From NCBI GenBank assembly GCA_963844865.1, contig CAWJPY010000008.1:56128-120127 (forward strand): 64,000 bases of DNA. Reading direction: 5' to 3'. Origin of the DNA: CAWJPY01 sp963844865. GTDB lineage: Bacteria; Acidobacteriota; Thermoanaerobaculia; Thermoanaerobaculales; Sulfomarinibacteraceae. A program made the position numbers and the translations under genes. Position 1 is the stretch's first letter; the number at the start of each line of letters is the position of its first letter. Positions 36,587 through 47,192 of this stretch are shown piece after piece. The notes under the pieces were generated by a model. That model searched no databases. It was not told the origin of the DNA and saw only the letters and a list, made by a program, of their open reading frames with translations.

Positions 36587-39403
36587 TCAGATCGCGGCGG
36601 CGCGCCACACCAGGGCCAGGGTCAGGGCACCGTAGAGGAGGAAGGCGACCGACCACAGCCAGCGCCGGCGTGGCTCCCCGGATGGTGGCTGCTTCCGGGC
36701 GTGGCTGAGGGTGAGGAGGGCCAGCGCGCCGGCCAGGAGCACGGCCAGGGTCTGCAGCAACGGCAGGGCCGCCGTGTCCAGCCCCAGGGGCGCCCCGGGC
36801 AGGGGGCGGTCGATGGCGATCCGGGCGTCGGCCAGCACCCCGACGTTGCCGAGCTGGTCGGCCATCAGCGCACCCCAGCCCAGGATCATGAGCGCGAACA
36901 TCCGGCGCACCGTCAGGGCCCCTCCCTCGGCGCCGGACCGCGCCATGAGCAGTCGGTGCAAGGCCAGGCCGAGGCCGCCGGCCGCGGCCACGATGATCGC
37001 CAGGGGCAACGGCCGGGCGAGGACGGGGAAGGCCCGGGGCAGGAGCAGCGCCGGCGCCATCAGAGAGACCGCCAACGCAAAGGCGGCCACTCCGGAGCTC
37101 CGCTCGTCCAACCTCGAGACCGCCACCAGGGGCGGCCGCACCTGGAGGCTCACCGAACCGTGGGGGCAGCTGAGCAGACAGTCCAGGCAGAGCTTGCACT
37201 GGTGAGCCTGGCTGGACTCCAGGGGGTGGTGGAAGACGGTGCAGCCCGGCACCGTCTCCGTGCCGCGGAAGCAGTCATGGGAGCGGCACGATGAGGCGCA
37301 CACCTGGCGGCGGGCCGTGAGCTGGAGCGGCGAGGCCGGGGCCAGCGCCACCGCGAGCCGCCCCAGAGGACACAGGTGGCGACACCAGACCTCGCGCGCG
37401 TACACCACGCACGCCGCCACCGAGGCCACCACCAACGCGATCAGGAGGAACGACGTGGCGCGGGGGTGCGCGCCCATGTGGAAGGCGCGCTCCGACCACA
37501 CGACGAGCGCGAAACCGACCACCGACAGGGCGGGCCCGAAGCGCACGATCCACGCCGGCTGGGGGCGCTCGAGCCCGAACCGGCCCTGGACCGCGCGCCC
37601 GGCGCCGGACAGGGGGCACACCGTGCACCAGAGGGGGCCGGCGAAGAGGAAGAGGGCGAACACGAGGGGCTCCCAGGCCCACCACACCAGACCGTTGGCG
37701 GCCCTTGCCGGCGCGCTGGCCGGTAGCGCGAGGCCGAGGGCCACCACGGCCGTGAAGCCGACGCCCGTCACCCAGCGCAGCAGCCGCACCCCCCGCCGCC
37801 GCACCAGCCAGTCCACCAGGCCGCTGGACGTGACGTCGACGCCGGCCGGGACCTCCTCCTCGCCGCGCCCGCTGAAGATGTGCTCGGCGCGGATGACACC
37901 GTCGGGCGCGCAGCGCGCCGCCAGGGTGACCACGTCGGCGAGCTCGGCCACGTTGCGGTGCCGGTAGTCGAACGCGAGGAGCGCGTGGCGGCCGCTGTCG
38001 CTGAGCCGCGGCGGCTCGTCCCCGAGACGCTCCAGCATGGACTCGGCCAGGGGGATGATGTCGCGGGGGCGCTCGGCCAGGGGCGGGATGTGGATCAGCT
38101 CGCTGATGAAGCACTCCATGAGCCGGCGCTGGATGAGGGGTGCGCCATCGGGACCACGGATGAGGGTGCGGGCGGTGGCCACCACGCGGGTGTCCGGGAA
38201 CGTCCCCGGCTGCCTGGCTGCTGCTTCTTCCAGGTAGGCCGCCAGGTCCTCCTGGACCGCCGCCGGCAGGGTGTCCACGTTGCGCAGCACCAGAGTGCCG
38301 CCATGGGCCAGGTGGACGCCGCCGTTCCTTCTCGGCGCCCCCCGGGCGTCATCGTCATGGGAGCCCAGGATGAGCTCACCGGCCCGCTCGGGGCCGAGCC
38401 GGGCGCAGTCGACGGCGATCACCGGCCCGGCGGCACGGGCCGAGACCTCGTGCAACCGCCGCGCGGCCAGGGTCTTGCCGGTACCTGGCTCGCCGACGAT
38501 GAGCACCGGGCCGCGCAGCCCGGCGCAACGCGCGATGCGGGCATTCACCGACCGCATCCTGGCCGATGTGGCGAGCAGGTCTCGGGGCTCCTCCTCGCCC
38601 TGCACCAGGCGCGCGATCACGTCCGTACCGTGGAGGAGGTCGAGGGCGTCGGTGGTTGCGTAGTGGAGGTGGCGGGCCACCCCCCCGAGCAGCTTGTCGC
38701 GCAGGGAAGGCGACTCGCCGAGCGCGTGGGACAGGGCCGACGCCGGGTAGCGCAGCACCCGGCTCTGGGTGACGGCCACCGCGTCCACCGCGGCGCCCTT
38801 CGGGGAGAGCACCGACTCGGCGGCAAACATGGCCCCCGCGCCGAGGGATGCAAGAGGTCGCCGGCGCGCGTCGTCCTCCTGCAGCACGAGCGCCACCTCG
38901 CCGTCCAGCACCGCGTAGAAGGAGTCGTGGCGCTCGCCGCGGCGGATGATCACCTCCCCGGGCGCGAAGGCGATCTCCTCTCCCGCCGTGCGCAAGAAGC
39001 CCAGGGTGTCCACTCCGAGGAGCCCGCCCGAGCTGGAGATGTGCCCGGAGGCTCGTCTCGGCGCCACCGACTCCAGGACGAAGCTCACCTCGCCCAACCG
39101 GAGCTCCTGTCCCACCGCCAGCGGCGTCGGCGTCGTCACGTGGGCGCCGGCGACCGACACCTCGCCCTCCACTGCGTCCACGACGACCCCACTCTCGCCG
39201 GCGTGGACGACGGCGTGGAGGGGCCGGATGCTCGGGTGCTGGATGCGCAGGTCCGCCTCGGGTCCGCTGCCGATGCGGAGGCTCTCGCATCCGAAGGCGA
39301 CGGGCTCGCGAAGCCCACCGGAGCTGGGCTGCAGCCGCCACCGCACGTCACGGGCCCTGGTCACCGGCTTGGCGCTCCCTTCTCGGCTGTCCCGTCCTTC
39401 CAT
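36587..39403 (-). CDS. FHA-cNMP-AAA+-polyferredoxin membrane fusion protein
   Basis: The 938-residue intact protein joins four modules. An N-terminal FHA domain (about 25-115; LRIGSGPEADLRIQHPSIRP) is followed by a cyclic-nucleotide-binding domain (about 140-245; FAPGEVIIRRGE, YAVLDGEVALVL). Then comes a sigma-54-activator-like AAA+ domain (about 270-505) with Walker A GEPGTGKT but a Walker B of LVLRNVD instead of acidic LFLDE, and no GAFTGA loop (HDDDARGAP in its place). The C-terminal half is membrane with NapH/NosR-like cysteine motifs: CTVCP, CRHLCP, CASSC and CKLCLDCLLSCP. There is no Fis-type DNA-binding domain. It cannot be a standard enhancer-binding protein; it may be a redox-linked signalling receptor. 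It diverges from a kinase gene 126 bases away. A TTG start nine codons earlier is possible. Confidence 0.88.
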   Translation of the reverse strand: MEGRDSREGSAKPVTRARDVRWRLQPSSGGLREPVAFGCESLRIGSGPEADLRIQHPSIRPLHAVVHAGESGVVVDAVEGEVSVAGAHVTTPTPLAVGQELRLGEVSFVLESVAPRRASGHISSSGGLLGVDTLGFLRTAGEEIAFAPGEVIIRRGERHDSFYAVLDGEVALVLQEDDARRRPLASLGAGAMFAAESVLSPKGAAVDAVAVTQSRVLRYPASALSHALGESPSLRDKLLGGVARHLHYATTDALDLLHGTDVIARLVQGEEEPRDLLATSARMRSVNARIARCAGLRGPVLIVGEPGTGKTLAARRLHEVSARAAGPVIAVDCARLGPERAGELILGSHDDDARGAPRRNGGVHLAHGGTLVLRNVDTLPAAVQEDLAAYLEEAAARQPGTFPDTRVVATARTLIRGPDGAPLIQRRLMECFISELIHIPPLAERPRDIIPLAESMLERLGDEPPRLSDSGRHALLAFDYRHRNVAELADVVTLAARCAPDGVIRAEHIFSGRGEEEVPAGVDVTSSGLVDWLVRRRGVRLLRWVTGVGFTAVVALGLALPASAPARAANGLVWWAWEPLVFALFLFAGPLWCTVCPLSGAGRAVQGRFGLERPQPAWIVRFGPALSVVGFALVVWSERAFHMGAHPRATSFLLIALVVASVAACVVYAREVWCRHLCPLGRLAVALAPASPLQLTARRQVCASSCRSHDCFRGTETVPGCTVFHHPLESSQAHQCKLCLDCLLSCPHGSVSLQVRPPLVAVSRLDERSSGVAAFALAVSLMAPALLLPRAFPVLARPLPLAIIVAAAGGLGLALHRLLMARSGAEGGALTVRRMFALMILGWGALMADQLGNVGVLADARIAIDRPLPGAPLGLDTAALPLLQTLAVLLAGALALLTLSHARKQPPSGEPRRRWLWSVAFLLYGALTLALVWRAAAI

Positions 39404-39529
39404 TGTTCGACCCCGCTCCTCCTCCGTCAACCCCTCTCCCCGAGGACCGGCCGAGCCATGCTTTCACGGTGAAATCTCATCCCTCCGCCAGACGCGGGGA
39501 CGCGCTAGGATGAGAGAGCTGGAGACAGG

Positions 39530-42430
39530 ATGGTCGAGTCCGAAATCGGTCAGAAGATCGGCCACATCCGCATCGTGGAGGTCCTCGCGCGCGGAGGCAT
39601 GGGTGACGTCTACGTGGGCGTGGACGAGACCCTCGAGAGGCGAGTGGCCGTCAAGGCGGTGCGCTCGGAGTTCCGCCTCGCCCCCGAGGCCAAGCAGCGC
39701 TTCCTCGCCGAGGCCCGGACCCTCTCCCAGCTCGACCACCCCAACATCTGTCAGGTGCACGACTTCCTCGAGGGCGACCACTGCGACTACCTGGTCCTGG
39801 AGCTGGTGGAGGGCTGCAGCCTGCGCGGGGCCATCGCCGACGGCCTCAAACCGGCCGAGGCCCTGGCCATCGCTCGCCAGCTCCTGGACGTCCTGGCGGC
39901 GGTGCACGAGCGCGGGGTGGTCCACCGCGACCTGAAGCCGGACAACGTCATGGTCACCGCGACCAACCAGGTGAAGGTCCTGGACTTCGGCCTCGCCCGC
40001 TCGGCGACCGAGGAGGAGCCCGGAGCCCGCTCGGTCACGGTCGACGCCCTGGTCGGCACCCCGGCCGAGGGCTCGGTGCTGGTCAAGACGCGCCTGGGGA
40101 CCGTGGTCGGCACCGCCGGCTACATGAGCCCCGAGCAGGCCCGGGGGGAGCCCGCAACCGCCGCCAGCGACGTCTACGCGGTAGGGCTCATCCTGCAGGA
40201 GCTGCTCACCGGCCGCCCAGCTTTCCCCCGCGAGCTGCCGCCGGCAGCGCTGGTGGAGATGGCGGCCACGGGGCAGTCACTCAGGGCCACCGGCCTCTCC
40301 CCGGATCTCGAGCTCTTCATCGAGCGGCTCAAGAGCCCGGCGCCGGCCGCCCGCCCGTCGGCCCAGGAGGCCGCGCGGGAGCTCGCCGAGATCCTGGCGC
40401 GGCCGCGCCGGCGCCGGCGCCGCGTGCTCGCCGCCTCCCTTGCAGCGCTCGTGCTGCTCGCCGCCGCCGTGCCGCTGTCCCTGTGGTGGCGGGAGCGCGC
40501 AAGGGCCGCGGCCCGCGCCTCCCTCGCCCAGCGCTTCGCGGCCGAGGCCCGGGACGCCGAGTGGCTGATGCGGGTCGCCCACATGCTCCCCCGCCACGAC
40601 ATCCGCCCAGCCAAGGCCGAGGTCCGCCAGCGCATCGCCGCCCTCCAGGAGGAGATGGAGCGGATCGGCGCCCTCGCCGCCGGCCCCGGCCACTACGCGG
40701 TGGGACGCGGCCTGCTCGCCCTGCGGGACTACGCTCAGGCGCGTGCCCAGCTCGAGGTGGCGTGGCACGACGGGTACCAGACCCCCGAGGTGGCGTGTGC
40801 GCTCGGCACCGCTCTCGGCGGGCTCTACCGCCAGGAGCTGGAGCTGGCCGGGCGGATCACCGACCCTGCGCAGCGGGAGGCCCGGCGGACGGAGATCGCC
40901 CGCAGCCTGGGCCGGCCCGCCCTGGAGTACCAGCGCCTCGGGCGCGACGCGCGGCTCCTCCCCTCACAGTACGTGGCCGCTTTGATCGCCTTCCACGAGG
41001 AGCGCTTCGACGACGCCATCGCCCTGGCCAAAAAGGCCGCGGCGGCCGTGCCCTGGTTCTACGAGGCGAACCTGATCGCCGCTCGGGGCGAGCTGGAGCT
41101 CGGGGAGCGTCGCTACCGTAGGGGCGAGCTCGACTCCGCCTTCGAGCACTACCAGCGCGCCCTCGACATCCTCGCCGAGGTGAGGAAGGTCGCCCCCAGC
41201 GACGCCAGCGGCCACGCCTTCACCGCCAGCGTCTGGAACGCCATCGCCTTGGTGCGCCTGTACGGCCGCAAGGGTGATGTCGAGGAGGCCGCCACCCACG
41301 CCCTGGAGGCCTGCGACGACGCCGAAGCGGTGGACGCCGAGTCCCTGGCCGCCATCACCGCCCGCTCCACGGCCCACCTGGCGATTGCGGTGGCGCAGGC
41401 TCGCCGGAAGCAGCCAAACGCTGACGAGCTGCGGCTGGCGGAGACCGCGGCCGAGCGCGCCGTCAAGCTCGGTCCGGACTCGACCGTGGCCAACTTCAAC
41501 CTCGGCTTCCTCCGCGAGCACACGGGGGATCTGGAGGGCGCCGCGGCCGACTATCGACGAGCTCTCGAGCTGGATCCCTCCTCCGCCCGGATCCACAACA
41601 ACCTCGGCAACGTCTACCGTCAGCTCGGCAGGTTCGACGAGGCGACGGCCGAGCTCGAGAAGGCGATCGCCCTCGAGCCGCACCTCATGGTCGCCTACGA
41701 GAACCTGGCCAACGTGCTGCTGTACAACACGGGCCGCATCCGCGAGGGCATCCAGGTTTGCCGCCGCCAGCTCGCGGTCAACGACGACGCCATGTGGGGC
41801 CACCTGAAGCTGGCTCAGGCGCTGATGTTCCTGGGCGACCTGGAGCAGGCTCAGGGCGAGGCGGAGCGCGCACGGGCGATCACCGGGGACGACCCGGACA
41901 TGCTGTGGACGCTGGTCAGCATCCTGCGGCTGAAGGGAGCCTACCGGGAGGCTCTGGAACCGCTCCAGCGGTACCTCAAGGTCACCGGCCATGCCACCTG
42001 GGGGTACTACCTGCGTGGAGTGATCTACGACGACCTCGGAGATACCGCTACGGCCCGGCGCGACTTCGAGACCTTCCTGCGCAAGCAGCGGGAGAGCCTC
42101 GAGACAACCCCATCGAGCGACCTGCCGCGCTACGGGGTGGCCCTGGGGCTGGCGCGCCTGGGCCGCATCGACGAGGCTCTCGCCGAGGGCCGCAGGGCCC
42201 GCGACGCGTGCTCGCGCGGCGAGGATGTGTGCAGCTTCGACTACGCGCGGGTCCTCGCCGTCTGCGGCCACGAGGACGAGGCGATCACCGAGCTCCGTCG
42301 AGCCTTCGAAGCCGGCTACCGCGACCCCATCTGGACCCGTGCGAACCAGGACTTCGAGAGCCTTGCCGGCGACGAGCGCTTCAACGCGCTGCTGGCAGAG
42401 ATGACCGCCGCGCCCGACTCCTCCCGCTGA
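39530..42430 (+). CDS. Hanks-type Ser/Thr kinase with periplasmic TPR domain
   Basis: The 966-residue intact protein has a complete kinase domain (about 10-285): glycine loop ARGGMGDVY, Lys42 in VAVKAV, HRDLKPDN from residue 132, DFG in VLDFGLAR, and TAGYMSPEQARGEP. One membrane helix lies near 298-325 after an Arg-rich stretch. The outside part carries many TPR-like repeats, clearest at about 640-740 (FNLGFLREHTGDLEGAAADY, IHNNLGNVYRQLGRFDEAT). The TPR part probably senses or binds a periplasmic protein. It is transcribed away from the FHA-ferredoxin gene, and the shared upstream region makes co-regulation likely. GGAGACAGG precedes the ATG. Confidence 0.93.
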   Translation: MVESEIGQKIGHIRIVEVLARGGMGDVYVGVDETLERRVAVKAVRSEFRLAPEAKQRFLAEARTLSQLDHPNICQVHDFLEGDHCDYLVLELVEGCSLRGAIADGLKPAEALAIARQLLDVLAAVHERGVVHRDLKPDNVMVTATNQVKVLDFGLARSATEEEPGARSVTVDALVGTPAEGSVLVKTRLGTVVGTAGYMSPEQARGEPATAASDVYAVGLILQELLTGRPAFPRELPPAALVEMAATGQSLRATGLSPDLELFIERLKSPAPAARPSAQEAARELAEILARPRRRRRRVLAASLAALVLLAAAVPLSLWWRERARAAARASLAQRFAAEARDAEWLMRVAHMLPRHDIRPAKAEVRQRIAALQEEMERIGALAAGPGHYAVGRGLLALRDYAQARAQLEVAWHDGYQTPEVACALGTALGGLYRQELELAGRITDPAQREARRTEIARSLGRPALEYQRLGRDARLLPSQYVAALIAFHEERFDDAIALAKKAAAAVPWFYEANLIAARGELELGERRYRRGELDSAFEHYQRALDILAEVRKVAPSDASGHAFTASVWNAIALVRLYGRKGDVEEAATHALEACDDAEAVDAESLAAITARSTAHLAIAVAQARRKQPNADELRLAETAAERAVKLGPDSTVANFNLGFLREHTGDLEGAAADYRRALELDPSSARIHNNLGNVYRQLGRFDEATAELEKAIALEPHLMVAYENLANVLLYNTGRIREGIQVCRRQLAVNDDAMWGHLKLAQALMFLGDLEQAQGEAERARAITGDDPDMLWTLVSILRLKGAYREALEPLQRYLKVTGHATWGYYLRGVIYDDLGDTATARRDFETFLRKQRESLETTPSSDLPRYGVALGLARLGRIDEALAEGRRARDACSRGEDVCSFDYARVLAVCGHEDEAITELRRAFEAGYRDPIWTRANQDFESLAGDERFNALLAEMTAAPDSSR

Positions 42431-42508
42431 TCCTGCCATCCTGGTCGCGGTCGGCATCATTCCCGGGCGCCGAGCCGTGGCTCCCCCGAGCCCGAGGACC
42501 GGCGATGG

Positions 42509-44575
<2,067 letters not shown>

Positions 44576-44846
44576 CAGCACCTCCGCCCCCGGCCGGCGC
44601 CGGGATGGTCATGACTCTCCGGACGCCGTGTCATCCGCTGGCCGGGGAAGCCGATTGGATCGCAGAGATCCGCATTTCGTGTTACTCCGTCTCATGACAA
44701 CGCGAATGCGCGCCTGCTGCTTTCGCGATGCACGTGGCCCGATGCGGCGCGACCCGCCCGGCGCATCCAGCCCCCTACCGCCGTGCCGGGCTGACGACCT
44801 CTCCGGTCGGCTGCGCATGTCGCGGCCTCGCGCCCCTGACGGCGCA

Positions 44847-45233
44847 CTACCGCCCGATGCGGTAGAAGAGGAAGGGGGCGATGCCGATCCACACCAGGAC
44901 CACGACCCACACCCGTCCGGCCAGCACGTTGTAGTCGGCCAGCAGCCGCCGCCAGGAGTGCCCGGCCACCCAATGGCCGAAGGAGAACTCGAAGGCCAGG
45001 GTGAGGACCACCCACACCAGCCCGATCACGACGGCCTCTTTGGCCGAGCGCAGGGGCCACAGAAGGGAGAGCCACCAGATGTAGAGGCCGAACAGCACCA
45101 GGCCGGTCAAGGTCGACACCTGGTGGGCGCGCAGCTCCGGCAGCCGCTTGCCGTAGGTGGTCTCGCGCAGCACCCCGTTGGCGATGCCGATGACCACCAT
45201 GGGCAGCCAGGCCAGGAGGTAGCGCCCGGTCAT
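44847..45233 (-). CDS. Small four-helix integral membrane protein
   Basis: The 128-residue protein has four hydrophobic segments (YLLAWLPMVVIGIANGVL, LTGLVLFGLYIWWLSLLW, AVVIGLVWVVLTLAFEF, VWVVVLVWIGIAPFLFYRIG). Conserved-looking polar residues include RETTYG and FEFSFGHWVAGHSWRRLLADY. I have seen similar uncharacterised small membrane proteins but cannot name a family. It starts divergently from the next gene. Confidence 0.7.
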   Translation of the reverse strand: MTGRYLLAWLPMVVIGIANGVLRETTYGKRLPELRAHQVSTLTGLVLFGLYIWWLSLLWPLRSAKEAVVIGLVWVVLTLAFEFSFGHWVAGHSWRRLLADYNVLAGRVWVVVLVWIGIAPFLFYRIGR

Positions 45234-45312
45234 GCCGCCATCTTACGCGGGCGCGGCGCCAGGCTCCCCTGCAGCTGTGCCGGCTGTGATGGCGCCGTGC
45301 GCCGTCCAGGGT

Positions 45313-45343
45313 TTGACAGGCCCCGCAGCGGACCGCACATTGT
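45313..45343 (+). promoter_or_regulatory. Putative promoter of the small membrane protein gene
   Basis: A perfect TTGACA is followed 17 bases later by CACATT (or CATTGT at 19). The -10 is poor, so this is a moderate candidate. Confidence 0.4.
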
Positions 45344-45372
45344 CTGTGGGCTGACACCGCGAGGAGACCGGG

Positions 45373-45651
45373 ATGTACAGCGTGGGTCACTGCTCCCCCG
45401 ATTCGCGCGGCAGGCCGCGCAACGCGGGCGTCGTGGTGCTCGCCGGCTTCCTGCTCGTCCTGATCGTCCTCGCGCCGCCCGTCCTGGGCCTCCTCACAGC
45501 CTTGGCCGCCCTCGTCCTTGCGTGCAGCGTGTTCGGGACCTTCGTCCGCCTCGTCAACAGGGCGAACGAGCTCGCGCGCACCCGTGACCGTACCGGCGCC
45601 GCATCCCACGGGCCATCGGGGGATCTCTCGACTCGCCCCGCCCTCGACTAG
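45373..45651 (+). CDS. Small membrane protein, hypothetical
   Basis: The 92-residue product has a polar N-terminus and a long hydrophobic stretch (residues about 20-57; VVVLAGFLLVLIVLAPPVL, then LLTALAALVLACSVFGTFV), enough for two short helices. A charged tail follows. GAGGAGACCGGG immediately before the ATG and a TTGACA upstream support expression. No family is recognised. Confidence 0.55.
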   Translation: MYSVGHCSPDSRGRPRNAGVVVLAGFLLVLIVLAPPVLGLLTALAALVLACSVFGTFVRLVNRANELARTRDRTGAASHGPSGDLSTRPALD

Positions 45652-45654
45652 CGC

Positions 45655-45910
45655 CGAGTGCGGGGCTCGCTCGAGATGACAGGGAGAGCGGCGCATCGTC
45701 GCCGGGCCGGCACTCGGCGGACCGAGCATCCGGCTCGGGATGACAGGCGGATCGGGCCGGCGGGCCGGCTCGGGATCCCGTGTCGTTCCCTGTGGCGGCG
45801 GCCCGCCGGAACGTGACGCGAACGTGGTGCGGGCGGCCGCCTCACTGGCGGGCGGGGGCTTTGCGCCTCCGCCCCTCTGCGTTTGTGCGTTCCTTCTTCG
45901 TGGGGGGGCG
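45655..45910. repeat. Degenerate interspersed repeats downstream of bacterioferritin
   Basis: The stretch holds CTCGCTCGAGATGACAGGGA and CGGCTCGGGATGACAGGCGG, weak relatives of the element at 62.6 and 63.7 kb. They are followed by CTTTGCGCCTCCGCCCCTCT and GCGTTTGTGCGTTCC of the TCTGCG class. No gene is visible. Confidence 0.5.
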
Positions 45911-45915
45911 GGGCC

Positions 45916-46413
45916 CTACTCGACGGGCTGCCCGGCGCCGCGGCTCTTCGAGCGCTCGATGGACTGCAGGGCCAGGTAGCGGTCGCCGAACCTGGCCATG
46001 TTGTCGAGCTCGGTGTCGTACTGGTCGTAGTGGCGCTCCTCGTCGGCCACCAGGTCCTCGAAGAGCTTCTTCGACACCGAGTCGGCGTTGGCGCCGCACT
46101 CGTTGGCCCACTGGTTGTAGTCCCGGGCGCTGCCCTCCTCCATCTCCCGGGCGCGCTTCAGCATCTGCTCCACGTCGTGGATCTTCTGGACCTCGGCGGA
46201 GGCGACCATCTCGACCTCGCCCTTGAGGAACAGGATGCGCTCGGCCAGGCGCTCGATGTGCAGCATCTCCTCGATCGCCGTCCGCTTGAAGAGGAGGGCG
46301 AGGGGGTCGTAGCCCTGGTCATCGCAATGAAAGTGGAAGTACATGTACTGGTGGACCGCCGACAGCTCGTCGGCGACCGCCCTGTTCAGCAGCACGACGC
46401 TCTTCTCATGCAT
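45916..46413 (-). CDS. bfr: Bacterioferritin
   Basis: The 165-residue protein is a full ferritin-like four-helix bundle. Di-iron ligands lie in ADELSAVHQYMYF, IEEMLHIERLAERILFL and FEDLVADEERHYDQY. The Met in EEMLHIE corresponds to the haem-binding Met52 of E. coli bacterioferritin, so haem binding is likely. It stores iron and limits Fenton chemistry. GGAGGTGAGG lies before the ATG. Its proximity to the peroxide-stress operon fits a shared iron/oxidative-stress theme, but they are separated by a repeat-rich gap. Confidence 0.92.
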   Translation of the reverse strand: MHEKSVVLLNRAVADELSAVHQYMYFHFHCDDQGYDPLALLFKRTAIEEMLHIERLAERILFLKGEVEMVASAEVQKIHDVEQMLKRAREMEEGSARDYNQWANECGANADSVSKKLFEDLVADEERHYDQYDTELDNMARFGDRYLALQSIERSKSRGAGQPVE

Positions 46414-46764
46414 GGAACCTCACCTCCAGTTCGGCGCAAGCGCACGATGCCAGCTCGGCGGTTGCCCGTCAACCATCTCCGGGAGTGGCGGGGGCCCCGG
46501 GGCCGGAACGTCGCAGGAGAAGGGCGGTCGCGTCCTCCACGAGACGCCCGCGCATCGTCGGCCCGCGCCGCCTCTCGGCCATGCCGGGGGACGTTCCGCC
46601 CCGTCAGACCACCGCAAAGTGCCCAGTGCGTCGGGCGGAGCGATTGCACATGATTGCAATGTGGTGCCAGGCACCGGCGGAGGTCTCCTCGTCGAAGGCG
46701 AGCTGACCTCGAGCCGTGGTCGCGGCGCCGGATACGAAGGACCGCTCTCCCTCGCCGCCGGTGC
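46414..46764. other. Gap with a GTGCCAGGCACC element
   Basis: No gene seen. At 46652-46676 a 25-base motif (ATTGCAATGTGGTGCCAGGC, then ACCG) closely matches 50122-50146 on the other side of the peroxide operon. The rest is GC-rich sequence of no evident function. Confidence 0.5.
46652..46676 (+). repeat. Direct repeat flanking the peroxide operon, left copy
   Basis: ATTGCAATGTGGTGCCAGGC followed by ACCG differs at only a couple of positions from the copy at 50122-50146, in the same orientation. The GGTGCCNGGCACC core is itself a palindrome. Confidence 0.65.
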
Positions 46765-47178
46765 TCAGTGCTTGCCGGGATCCAGGGGCACTCCTCTCCG
46801 CTCGTAGGTGGCGTAGGCCTCGAGGGCGATCATCCGTTCATCATCCAAGGGCAGGGTCTCCCCCTCGAGAGGGTTCATGATGCACCAGTTGATCATGTCG
46901 CGGAACGCCACCACCCGCCCGAGCTGCTGCTGGAACTTCGGGTAGGTCTCGGGATGGGTGTTGGCGGCGTTGGGGTGGCACTGCCCGCAGGCCACGCCGT
47001 TGGTGCTCAGGTCGGGGCTCCCCCAGAGGGCGCGTCCCTTGCTGACCACGGTCATGTACTCCTCCTGCCAGCGCTGGACGTCCGCTTGCGTGAACTCGTC
47101 GGCCCACACGGCGTAGCCGACCGCGATCAACGCGATCACCACCAGGCTGCACGCGATCCAAATGCCTGTCTTCGACAT
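46765..47178 (-). CDS. Small monohaem c-type cytochrome
   Basis: The 137-residue protein has an N-terminal signal or anchor helix (IWIACSLVVIALIAVGYAVW) and one haem site, CGQCHPNAANTHPETYPKFQ. Conserved segments WGSPDLSTNGVACGQCH and FRDMINWCIMNPLEG resemble the class I cytochromes associated with SoxX/TsdA-like proteins; the latter supplies a Met that may be the distal ligand. It is the last gene of the operon with the diheme peroxidase and is its likely periplasmic electron donor. AGGAGGAGG precedes the ATG. Confidence 0.85.
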   Translation of the reverse strand: MSKTGIWIACSLVVIALIAVGYAVWADEFTQADVQRWQEEYMTVVSKGRALWGSPDLSTNGVACGQCHPNAANTHPETYPKFQQQLGRVVAFRDMINWCIMNPLEGETLPLDDERMIALEAYATYERRGVPLDPGKH

Positions 47179-47192
47179 CGTCCATCCTCCTC

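Noticed and set aside
46414..46764. Small open frames in the gap beside bacterioferritin
   Set aside because: They are Arg/Pro/Gly-rich, overlap repeats and lack ribosome sites.
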